Origin: Pisolithus tinctorius
Lineage: Eukaryota > Basidiomycota > Agaricomycetes > Boletales > Pisolithaceae
DNA length: 64,000 bases
Direction: 5' to 3'
Assembly: GCA_024663395.1 (NCBI GenBank)
Contig: JANFAH010000085.1
Coordinates: 62,001-126,000 of the forward strand
The notes under the pieces are model-generated. The model did no database searches and was not told the DNA's origin. It worked only from the letters and a program-made list of their open reading frames with translations. Positions 1 to 10,166 of this stretch are shown here, piece after piece. The position numbers were made by a program, and so were the translations under genes. Position 1 is the first letter of the stretch, and every line of letters begins with the position of its first letter.

Positions 1-633
1 ATTTTGTGTACACTTTTCGACGCAAAACTGATAGCTCATGGCTCGTAGACGGTACTCCACTATGGCTGGATACCACTCATCATATACATTGGGTACACGA
101 GGAGCTCGCCTCAACCGACGGTCATCAAGTACGTCCTGTGTTGTTGTTTTTCAATGAATCGTTTTTTTCCTCAACTCTTGTTATTGTACAGACTGCTAAG
201 TCCGCTCGCGTGACGACACACGGTGGCAGACCTACCATTCCAGGCACATGCTTTTTCCATCGACAATGCACCCATGTATCATATAACCTCCCTAATACAC
301 TAAAACTATACGCGCTCTCCCAGCTCCGTCATTGGCATTCATGGTATTGTGACACGCGAACACTTAGAGAGATTGACTTGCAACGAACGAATTGAACACC
401 CTACGATCATCCTATTACAAGGTGAGGCCCATGCTTAAGTATTCTTTCCTTATTTGTTGCAATGATTCCAACTACGTGGTGGTCCCTCCCTTGTTCCTCA
501 ATCGGAACGAGTGCTGACAGGGGCTCTGAAAGCCTTGCCCTGCTCAGCCGTACCTATGGGTGCTGGTTGGAGTGCCGGGCCATGTGGATATCTGAGGCCA
601 GATATGAGCGTTCTTTTCCGTCCCTAGTCGTTC
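1..633 (+). CDS. fragments of an unrecognised plus-strand gene (3' part, uncertain)
   Basis: Several short stretches read like coding DNA. One runs from about base 6 to a good donor after base 128, reading a Trp/His-rich segment (WLDTTHHIHWVHEEL); another lies after an acceptor near 190. A third, at about 335-420, reads SVIGIHGIVTREHLERL and joins across a clean GT-AG intron (about 421-520) to a segment with PMGAGWSAGPCGYL that stops near 633. I could not make one consistent frame across all three, because the second exon ends in a phase that does not fit the third. Either a splice site is misjudged or the gene is decayed. The beginning lies outside the window. No family recognised. Confidence 0.3.
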
Positions 634-797
634 TTGCCTATAAGCAGTACTCACGCAGATTACTAGATTGTCGCTGAAATTATATTGGCACGTATAATAC
701 TTGTTTGCAAAGAATCAGTACGGCGAGTATGCTACAATAATAGTCAGGGGTATTGTTATGCCACATGGTGTCCAAATTTCTCATCCGAAGCCTGACC

Positions 798-2196
798 CTA
801 CAAGTAAATCCGCCTCAATTCGGAGGCACTGGTTATCCTCAAACACATGGGACACAACTTGGTAGCACCCAAACATCGCAGCCAGCACGTAGCACAGCAG
901 GTGTGCCAACAACCAGTGGACACCGTGGGGTCGGTGTACTGTGAAAGGCACACGCGACACGTCGGAGCCGGAGGCTAGCAAATGATGTCGATCTAACATA
1001 CCCCAGTGCACAAAAAAATCAGGAACGTACGGTGGTGTTTATCTTTGCCTCCAACGCTGTAATCAACGCTAGGTGATCGCCCCTCGAACGGGCAGCGAGT
1101 ATCGTGAGGTCAAGCTCGTCCGTAGAGTTTTCGGTGGTCGGAGCAGTATCCTCCGACTGTGAGTCGGACTGTAGAGGCGTTCGACCTTCAACGGAGGTCG
1201 AACCACGAGTCGATTCCTGCAGGCCCTGTCGGTCATGATTGGAACGCTCGGCATCGAAACCGTCCCCAGTGAGACCAAGTATGTCTGCTTCCCCGAACTG
1301 AGCGCCTCCAAATACAGCATCGTCCGTCCCGTCGATGTCGATATCCTCCTCCGTATCCTGCGTATGCATGCGCATTTGTATACCTGTTCCCCTGAGACTT
1401 GCAGCCGTAATGACTCTGGTGCGCACGCTACCATCCCCATTGCCATCACTGCCCACGCCACCGCCTCCATCAACGTCTACCTCCAGGTCCTCACTCACCT
1501 GCGTGCCCTGAAGGATCTCCCTCTGTCGCTCTACCTCGGCGCGCCGACTCTCATATGCAAGACAGGCATCGACATGTGCCTCGACAACATCCCTATCACC
1601 CCTTACGTTTTGTCCGCAAACGGGACACCCTATACTTGTGCCTTCGCCGTCCCCTGCGAGGTAGGCAGCTTCCTCGCGTGAAAGCTCACGCAGGCGTGTT
1701 TGGCGAGCTCTGCGCCTGCGGATGATGTGTGTGATCGTGCGCTCGACAGCGACGGGGGTTGTAGCACTGTGATAGGAACGCGTAGAGGTAAGACGCGGAG
1801 CTGGCTGGAGGGCTGTCAGGGACTGGCGCGCTTTGAGGGCGGATCGGCGGGTTCTGTTGCTTGGTCTACCATTCATTGGGAGTACAAGTGAAGCAGCAAT
1901 AAGCATAGATCCGCAAGGAAACGAAGCCAACTCACACCTCCTCGAGGTCATCCGCTCCAGGCAGAGGCTCGGCATCACCGATGTGGCGGACTATTTCGTC
2001 TACGCGCTGAAGTTCAAGCACTGTGTGCGCTTCAAGGAGGCGGACCGGGATTTGCTCATTGCAAGCGGGACAGGGGCGAGTCTCAGCACGTTTAGCTACA
2101 GAACGAGGTCACGATACAGCACAGATGTGACAATAACTCATTGGACCACACGCACGCACGTTTCTTCGCCGCTCGTGATGCGGGCGCTTCCTCCAT
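798..2196 (-). CDS. RNF220-type RING E3 ubiquitin ligase
   Basis: Predicted E3 ubiquitin ligase of 402 residues. Exons, transcription order: 2196-2160, 2095-1936, 1865-1031, 974-798 (37+160+835+177 nt, a multiple of three). Near the N-terminus is a zinc-type pair in RPCPACNEQIP. The middle carries a second one, CPVCGQNV, followed by a histidine and cysteine (EAHVDACL). Then comes an acidic disordered stretch. The last exon is a complete C-terminal RING: CRVC, GCWHTCCATCW, CPMC, ending LRRIYL. RNF220 proteins have this same order, with a middle zinc-binding domain and a RING at the extreme C-terminus. Without the last intron the protein stops after ALEAKINTTVRS and lacks the RING. Substrates cannot be inferred. 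The start Met is the only one close to the first zinc motif; an upstream exon is possible. Confidence 0.9.
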
Positions 2197-2932
2197 GAAT
2201 TCGTCCGGCACAAGAGACAGAGGAGACGACGATCTTCTCAGGCACTGTGTACCACCGCTCCGTGGAGCGTTTTCAAGCGCTGCGGGTTCGTCCGTACCCC
2301 CTACACGGGTGGGCCTCCTTCCCCTGTGATAGCAAAACATCCCAGGATATATCCGCTTAGCGCCAGTTTCTAAATTGTTAGTGATGACATGGAAAACGTA
2401 CTTTGTGGAACGAACACGATACATCTGTGGAACGTTTTCACTTCTGTAATATTTTTCGGAGTCGTCCTCGGTGGCAGCTTACCTTCGTGGACCTCCCCGA
2501 TGGCGGGACTCGATGGATCGCACGCTGAGGCGTTTGGATGTCGTCGACGGGGGGTCAGTTAACCGTGTACCCGCATTTCCCATATTTAGGTGTACCCCTT
2601 TTTCGGGTGCAAATCGCGTTGATAGTCAGTCTAATTTAGACTTCTGTAAAAATACTAATGCTATGTACATGAAGACCACAGTGCTTTTGATAGCCGTCAA
2701 GCCCAGATCATGGATTTAATGGTTTGCGTTAGGTTCGCCATTGCCCCAGTACTCAACGTTTGCTTGTCTATCTCCAAAGCACTCATCAACTATCCCTTCC
2801 GGAAGTGGGTAATAATAATAGCCCACGGCGTACGATCTACACATGAGACTATCAGACACTACCTTGTCCAAGGGCGCCATATTATGCCACACCGCCTCAT
2901 CATCTGCTCTTGGGCTAGCACTCGTTGCTTAA
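2197..2932. other. intergenic, no gene seen
   Basis: Upstream of the RNF220-like gene and downstream of acyltransferase copy 1. Only short unconvincing frames; no repeat or RNA gene recognised. Confidence 0.5.
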
Positions 2933-4360
2933 TCAGCCTACAAACCAAGACCTGATTGTGGCTGCAAGGTCTATACCAAACGACTTGTCAGCGACTCTTT
3001 CAAGAACGGTTACGCCATCCCCTGCTCCTCCGCTTTCCAGAATAGGATATGCGATAAGAATAGCGTTCTTCAGCCCCTGAGAAAAGAAACGCGTGGAATA
3101 GCTTATCCACAGCGATACCCACAGGTATCCAACCACTTTTACCCACCCCCTCTTCCTCAACCCTAGCCACTTCCCTGTTTCTATGACGACGTCTTCCACC
3201 AGCACTCCAACAGGTTGCAACAAAAAGAATGGAATGGAAAAGCCTATAATGTTGGGGTGGTTCGCCCTCTGAAGAGAACCAGTAGTGGGTGAAGTGATTT
3301 CCCATATCTTGAATTGGAGCACGACATCACCGCACGTGTGCATAAATGCGGAACAAAGGAAAGCATTACAGAGCCTGATATATGATGTTACCCATGGCTC
3401 ACGCTCCATTTCCTTGGGATCCGAGGAAGTGTCACGATCCCAAGGACTACGTTTGTGCCGATGAGGACCAAAGAGGGTGAGGGTCTACAGGCGAGGTCAG
3501 ATATTGGCGTATGTTCACTGACAGCCAGGACAGGAAACAAGTGCTCACATATCGAGAAAATTGATGCCAGGTCCGCCTGACAGACATGGTCATCAATGCA
3601 AGTATTTAATATCAGACCTCGACGCACCCCCAGAACCTCCGAATTGTATACGCGTCTTTCAACTTCCCGAAAGGAACCGGCCACAGCTGTGGCTCATGGA
3701 GAGCAGTTCCCACCGCGATTACGGCCGCTAAAGAGTGGATCCAATTGAGGCCTGCGTAGAAACGGAAGGGCATCGCCATGGTATTAAGCCAACCCAACAA
3801 ATACCCCTGGGAAAAGAGAGGCGCCCCGGACGAGAAAACTGGGTTACAACGAATGTAGAATTGGGCGGCTTCAAAGAGAGGGTAATAAACCAGTATGCGA
3901 CGCAACCGCGAAGCGATGAATGCCCTTCGAGTCAGGTGATGCGGTTCAACAGGAGGAACACTGTGGTCGGCCTGTCGGTGGTTAGGTCAGCTTAGAGAAG
4001 CCTGATATTATCTCCCTTCACTTTGAACGACCACCCGATACCCCTTGGCGAAATGCTCATGATCCAGAAAAATCTCTGAATATATGGCAACTGATGTGCG
4101 GGAACCCTATCTGCTTCATGACGATACTCCTCCAGAGGCTGTATCAGTAGCAAAAACCGGATGACGTCCAGGACAGCAGCGCCCAGGGTAACACCGAAGC
4201 TATAGTCAAAATATCCAGTCCCGGTGTGAGAGACTGCCATGTCTATCGCAATGAGCGCAACGAAGGAACTACAACCAAGGATACGCCACAATGTTGACTT
4301 GAGGTCTAAGGCGGCGACGGCTGGTGTGAGGCATTGGGCAACGATGAAAAGTACACCCAT
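2933..4360 (-). CDS. wax-synthase/Tri7-like membrane O-acyltransferase, copy 1
   Basis: Multi-pass membrane acyltransferase of the fungal wax synthase-like MBOAT group, 420 residues. Exons: 4360-4022, 3971-3628, 3576-3549, 3484-2933 (339+344+28+552 nt). Exon 1 has hydrophobic helices and ends in SPRGIGWSFK,  a family landmark. Exon 2 ends in RRFWG, and the 28-nt third exon adds RTWHQ, giving the FWGRTWHQ signature with its histidine. Exon 4 holds the second conserved histidine in FLCSAFMHTCGD and further membrane helices. The family transfers acyl groups to alcohols, making wax esters or decorating terpenoids and other secondary metabolites; the substrate here is unknown. No terpene synthase, P450 or polyketide gene lies beside it, so a biosynthetic-cluster role is not supported by the context. 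The start Met is shared by all three copies (MG-LF/LPF). Confidence 0.9.
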
Positions 4361-5224
4361 CAGCTGACACGATCGACTTGTATGGAGAAATTTATCGAGA
4401 ATACTCCACAGTCCGAGGACTGCGTTAAGTACCTTCGGCCGCAGTAAGAACCCGGATGGGGGGTAATAATTTGATGTGTTCGATACGAATCGTACCAGAA
4501 TCGTACACCATTACTCTTCCGCTCAGATGATCTGAATGGGGGGCGACAGTTTCACATTAATGCAATGCTAGTAATATTTATAAGCGACAGAGGAACAACG
4601 CTGCGGGGTACGGCAGCAGGAACTCAGCCAAACGAATCAGTGAAGTTTAGTATCCCTCGGATGCTCAGCACATACCTTGTGCCCAAACATGATCCTGCTA
4701 CAATTCTATCAATCCAGTAACATTTCGGCACGTGGCAGATCTCATGTTCTCAAGCGAATTCCAGCCCAGTACCGTGGCAATGCTTCTATCTTGTTCTCCA
4801 TGGGGTTGACAGGGATTGGTACGACTCGTTCTTAGATTTTCTGCATTGGATTACCCACGGAGTTAAAGGAAGCAGCAACCGAAGTTGATGGCGCACAATA
4901 TATCTGCCTTGAGGTTTCGCTCGCAAACTTCCAGTGCAAGAACGAAAAGCCCCGGGCTTTTCAGGTGTACAGTTGTTTTTCAAGACTGCAATTGTGTTGG
5001 CGCTCATTGAATCCGAATTTTGAACGCAAGATTGATTGGCTTGGGTCAGATTCAACTTTAAGTGCGTAGGGATATTCTGTATTGCACAATCTAGGGCAAC
5101 TACGTGTGGCTATCGCAGACTTTTCGCAGTTCTACCAGCAACCAACATCGTTCTTGCCAACTTCCTGGAGAAGGGAACCACGTCGCGCTACCCCGTCTTT
5201 TCTTCTGCTCTTCAGCCTGACTTG
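4361..5224. other. spacer between acyltransferase copies 1 and 2
   Basis: Promoter side of copy 1 and 3' side of copy 2. Holds the conserved upstream block listed separately; otherwise no gene recognised. The sequence just upstream of the copy 1 start resembles the same stretch of copy 2 (both contain cgacttgtatgg). Confidence 0.6.
4453..4550 (-). promoter_or_regulatory. upstream block shared with copy 2, with palindrome
   Basis: Contains gatggggggtaat about 95 nt upstream of the copy 1 start codon and the 13-nt palindrome tcagatgatctga at 4523-4535. Both recur in the same order upstream of copy 2 (6766-6846). This is duplicated promoter DNA; a binding-site role for the palindrome is inference. 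Confidence 0.5.
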
Positions 5225-6673
5225 TCACTCCGCCAACCAAGACCTGATTGCGGCTGCAAGGTCTATACCAAATAGCTTGTTAGCAACTCTTTCAAGCACA
5301 GTTACGCTAACTCCCGCTCCTCTACCTTCCGGCACAGGATATGCGGTAAGAATAGCGTTTTTGAGATCCTGAATTAAGAAATGCGCGGAATAGCTTATCC
5401 ATAACGATACCCACAGGTATCCGATCGCCTTCACCCACATCCCCTTCTTCAATCCTAGCCGTTTCCTTGCTTCCATAATGGCTTCCTCCACTAGCACACC
5501 AAGAGGTTGCAGCAAAAAGAATCGAATAGAAAATCCTATAATGTTGGGGTGGCTCACCCTCTGAAGAGGACTGGTACTGGTTAAGGGATTTTCCCATATT
5601 TTGAACTGGAGCACGACATCCCCGCACGTGTGTATGAATGCGGAGCAAAGGAAAGCATTACAGAGCCTGATATATGATTTTACCCATGGCTCACGTTCCT
5701 TTAGCTTGGGGTTCGAAGAATCCGATGAAGAATCACGATCCCAAGGACGACGTTTCTGCTGGTGAGGACCAAAGAGGGTGAGGGTCTGCGGGTGAAGTCA
5801 GATACGAGTACACGTGTGCTGGCAGCCCGGGTGAAGAATAAATGCTCACAGATCGAAGGAATTGATGCCAGGTCCGTCTAAGTGACATCAACGATGGCCC
5901 AGTAGCGTAAGTGTTTAACATGATGGTATTCAGATCTCAACGCACCCCCAGAACCTTCGAATGGTATACGCATCTTTCCACTTCCCGAAAGGAGCTGGCC
6001 ATGAACGTGGCTCATGGAGAGAAGATCCCACCAAGGTCACAGCCGATAGGGAATAAGTCCAATTGAGACCTGCGTAGACGCTCCCAGGTATCGCCACGGT
6101 GTTAAGCCAACCCAGAAAATACCCTTGCGAAAAGAGAGGTTCCTCAGAGGAGAAAACTGGGTTACAACGAATGTACAGATGGGCAGCCTCAAAGAGAAGG
6201 TAATAAGCGAATGTGCGACGCAACCGCGAAGTGACGAATGCCCCTCGGGTCAGGTGATGTGGTTCAACAGAGGGCACACTGTGGTCGGCCTGCCATTAGG
6301 TCAGCCTAGGTCGACCTAGCATTAACTCCGTCACCTTGAATGACCACCCGATGCCCCTGGGTGAGATACTCATGAGCCAGAAAAATCTCTGGATGTACGG
6401 CAACTGATACACAGGGACCTCGTCTGTTTCATGACGATACTCCTCCAGGGGTCGCGCCAATAGCAAAAACCGGATGGTGTCCAGTACAGCAATACCCAGG
6501 GTGCTGCCAAAGAGGTAGTCAAAATGGCCGGTCCCAGTGCGAGAAACTATCATGTCTTCCGCGATGAGCGCAACGACGAGACCGCAACCAAGGATACGAT
6601 ACGAGATCGATTCGAAGTTTAAGGCGACAACGGCCGATGTAAGGCATTTGGCAATGACAAAAGGCAAGCCCAT
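5225..6673 (-). CDS. wax-synthase/Tri7-like membrane O-acyltransferase, copy 2
   Basis: Second tandem paralogue, 423 residues. Exons: 6673-6335, 6289-5946, 5877-5850, 5785-5225 (339+344+28+561 nt), with the same exon sizes and phases as copy 1 except for 9 extra nucleotides in the last exon. It carries SPRGIGWSFK at the end of exon 1, the FWGRTWHQ signature assembled over the 28-nt micro-exon, and the second histidine motif FLCSAFIHTCGD. It is visibly closer to copy 1 than to copy 3; for example the exon 2 start ADHSVP and VEPHHLTR are shared. All motifs and splice sites are intact, so it is predicted functional. The substrate is unknown. Confidence 0.9.
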
Positions 6674-7641
6674 CGGCTGTCACAGTCGACTTGTATGGGG
6701 CAATGAACGAGGATGCTACACAACCTCAAAATTCAGGATTTATGTGCTTTTACCACGATAAGACTCCAGATGGGGGGTAATTTGATATATATGATACGGG
6801 TTGTGCATCGCTATTGCGCCGTTCAGATGATCTGACCGGGGATTGCAACTTCAGGTTTACCCAGTGTTGCATAAACATGCGGCGGATCCGTGGGTGATCT
6901 TTGAGCCCGTGTCGCTGGCACGGAGCTATGGCACATTTTGACCGGTAGGTCACATTCAAACGTCCAATTCTACGCAATATTTCGAGCTGTTGACCTCTTC
7001 AAAAATGGATGTTTCTAGGTCGCCGTTGTGCTACCCGTGGCATACGATGATAGGGTCCATTGGCACTTGTTGGTCGAAAGGAACTAGCACTGAGACTCGT
7101 TCTGGATCATTGCATTACCCTACGACAACGAATTCTAAGATATACTTCGAGAAAGTAGGAACCAACTCCAAGTCTAGCATACGGTACGTACTAGCACTAC
7201 TTGGCGTGAAAAGTTCCCGCTTTACAGATTCAGGTATCATCGTCAGGCTTACAATGGGACAAGTACATATTAGGTACTGGCCACGTATCAGGTACATACT
7301 GTCGCTAGGGCACCCGCCAACACCGTATACCCAGCGGGGACGGGTTGACATTGACCCATACCACCCGCGGTATCGTCCAATACTGGCAGTGTGGTATAAA
7401 CCCGCGGGTAGTGCAGTCGAAAACCATTATCAGCGAGAGACCATACTGACTAGCCAAGGGAAACTACTTTGATGAATATCTTCTCTTCCTCTGCCGGATG
7501 ATTGCAATTTGGTGGTTTTCTGATGGTACCATGCTATGTTCTCGACTGCAACACACATTGCTAGATGAATGGGACATATCAGTATAGGTTCCATACCAGA
7601 CGACTGGCCGTGTATCAATATTTGCCTACGCTCATTATATT
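6674..7641. other. spacer between acyltransferase copies 2 and 3
   Basis: Besides the shared promoter block there is no convincing coding frame. The frames that stay open here match no family I know and have no splice support. Confidence 0.5.
6766..6846 (-). promoter_or_regulatory. upstream block shared with copy 1, with palindrome
   Basis: gatggggggtaa lies about 96 nt upstream of the copy 2 start codon and tcagatgatctga at 6823-6835. The order and near-identical offset match the copy 1 block. I did not see the block upstream of copy 3. Confidence 0.5.
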
Positions 7642-9090
7642 CTACAAGTCTGTGAACAACGACGATATTGTAGACGCAAGGTCTACACCGAAAATTTTCT
7701 TAACGATCCTCTCTGTCACCGTCACACAGAAGTATCTTGTCTTCCCCGGTTCCAGCGTAGGGTACGCAACTTCGATAGCGTTCTTCAAACCATCCACCCA
7801 GAGAAGCAAAGTCCAACACAACCATACCCACACCCATGTATATCCGAGTATTTTGCTCCATCTTCCTATCTTCACGCCCATGAGTTTCCCCATTCCTATG
7901 GCGGCGTCCTCAATCAGCACGCCTACGGGTTGCAGAAGGAAAAAGGGAAGAGAGAACCCAATTATGTTTGGGCTGGTCGTAACATTTTTTCTTATCCGAA
8001 TTTGGAGCACGATATCCCCACACACGTGAATAAGAGCAGAACACAAGAAAGCATTGCAGAGCCTGTGGTACGATGTCGCCCAAGAATCGCGCTGATTTGG
8101 CTGTTGGGTCGAAGATCCCCCTGAAGGCGACTGATCTTCCCATGGTCGTTCTTTCCGTCTGTTAGGGCCAAACATGATAAGGGTCTGCGAGCTTGGCTGA
8201 GACATAACGATCTACAGACAGATGAGAGTCACGAAAGACGCATACTCACATGTCTGAAATTTTGATGCCATGTCCTCCTGACGAGTACCAAGACGGGTCG
8301 CTGTGAGCGCATAATCTCCGGGAAATTGGGACTCGTACGCACCCCCAAAACCTTCGAATAGTGTATGCATCTCCCCAGTTCCCAAACGGGGGCGGCCACG
8401 ACTGTGGCTCGTGAATGTTAGCGGCCACTGCAAATATAGCTGCTGTGGAATGGATGCACATCATGCCGGCATAGAAGCGACATGGCATCACGAGGGCGTT
8501 GACGCAACACAGGAGGTACCCTTGAGAAGCAAGGGAAATCGTAGACGTGAAGACAGGATTATGACGAATGTACAGGAGTGCTGCCTCGAAGAGAAAGTAA
8601 TATATGAAAATGCGACGCAACCGCGAGGCAATGAACGCTTTGCGAGTGCGGTGTTGCGGCTCGACCACAGGTATACTGTGGCTTGCCTACCATGCACAAG
8701 CAAGCTTGAGCTTAAGCTTCGTTTCAACGTGCCATTGTGAATTCCTCTCACCTTGAAGGACCACCCGATCCCCCTTGATGAGATGCTCGTGAGCCAGAGG
8801 TATCTCTGGATGAAGGGCAGTTGGTACGCAGGAACCTTATCCGATTCGTGACGATACTCTTCCAGAGGCCGTGTCAATATCAAGAAGCGGATGGCATCCA
8901 GCATGCTGACACCCATGGTACCACCGAAGCTATAGTCAAAATATCCTACCCCAGTGTCAAGGATGGCCATGTCAGCTGCGATGAGTCCAATAACGAGACT
9001 GCAAGCGATGATACGCCATGAACTTGACTTGAGGTCTAGGGCGATAAAGGCCAGTGAGAGAGACTGGGCGGCGACAAAGGGTAGACCCAT
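7642..9090 (-). CDS. wax-synthase/Tri7-like membrane O-acyltransferase, copy 3
   Basis: Third paralogue, 417 residues. Exons: 9090-8752, 8686-8343, 8277-8250, 8184-7642 (339+344+28+543 nt). The first three exons have exactly the lengths of copies 1 and 2. The family motif at the end of exon 1 is SSRGIGWSFK, the micro-exon gives FWGRTWHQ, and exon 4 has FLCSALIHVCGD. It is the most divergent copy; the linker after the micro-exon has lost the Arg-rich form seen in the others (TLIMFGPNRRKERPW). An acceptor 15 nt further upstream would also stay in frame for exon 4; I chose the one matching the other copies. All three genes read the same way, with this one first along the minus strand. Confidence 0.9.
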
Positions 9091-10166
9091 GATTAGCGAT
9101 TGACTAGGCGGCGTCTTACCTTGCAACCCACCCCTTCATTTGATTTAAGTATTCCAATCTGAGAAGTACGCTATTGAGCCTCATCCACGAATACTTCTGC
9201 CGATACGGGGGTTCTCGGTGTATCGTCGTTTCGCTGTTCGTGGCCAACGTCGTGGCAAAGACTCTGCTATTGGCTCGGAATCTTTCCCATCAAGACCGCA
9301 AAATAAATTGTCATCATGGTTGCCAGCCTAGACTTCGGTTGTGGTCGGGTGGGTCTGGGATACAGCAGGATGGGTCGGGATAAACGTACGGTGCTTACCG
9401 GGTCGGACGGAGGCAAGTCAGATTCTGTTCCTACTAGAAAGAATTATGCTCGTGACTCCTATGGGTGTGGTCGGGCATCTCTGGAGCAGCCGTCAACAAA
9501 GCGACTGCCGTCAGAGACGGCGCTACGTCCTAGTTCGGTGCATACCTATGAAAGTAGCGCGAGTCCTTTACATGAACTTTTCGGACCTGTCCAAGCACCA
9601 CCTTTAAAACCAATAAACATAAAACCATTCAGCACTTGTAGGTGTACTATACAGGAGGGTACCAATGACCAGGAACAGGTAATATGACGAGGGGAGTTGG
9701 CAGGCTCAACCCAAATCGAAAAAGCTGGCGACGAACAAAGGTATGCGAAACGCAAGATTCTGGTTGGAAAAAGCGGAACGCACGTCCCACAGTACGCAGC
9801 ATACGAAAAACAAGGAGGGGAAAAGTAAAGTACTATAGTAGATATCAGCAATAGGAATAGAGATGGCGACATGAGGCGGCATGGCAAATGAAACAGACTG
9901 TAGTAGTATGTCAATGGGAGGGGAGGATTGCGATTAATGATCTGTGGAACAAGGGTGGAAAAAAATAATGTGAAATCGACGAAATGGACAGTCCAGAAGA
10001 AACGGTGTTTGCGAGCTGGTTCAAGGCATGCGATCGAAACGAGTTATGGAGAAGGAAGTCAAACATGTCACGAGTGTAAGTACAGATATATAGGAACGTG
10101 CAGATGTTCGTGGTAGATGCTTGCGTGTGTGGTGGTGAAATAGCGGGACTTAAATAGGTTGTCCCT
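9091..10166. other. intergenic, no gene seen
   Basis: Lies upstream of acyltransferase copy 3 and downstream of the Whi3-like gene, whose 3' untranslated region probably occupies the right part. Short open frames on both strands match no family and have no splice support. Confidence 0.5.

Noticed and set aside
1235..1681. 148-codon plus-strand frame
   Set aside because: Opposite strand of the RNF220-like third exon.
4786..5055. 89-codon minus-strand frame between acyltransferase copies 1 and 2
   Set aside because: Matches no part of the acyltransferases and has no homologous stretch in the next spacer; taken as chance.
2933..9090. Acyltransferase array as part of a secondary-metabolite gene cluster
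   Set aside because: No terpene synthase, polyketide synthase, peptide synthetase or P450 within the window; the neighbours are housekeeping genes.
9316..9914. Overlapping open frames on both strands in the acyltransferase-WHI3 gap
   Set aside because: No recognisable motif, no splice sites that extend them, composition unlike neighbouring genes; more likely the WHI3 3' untranslated region.
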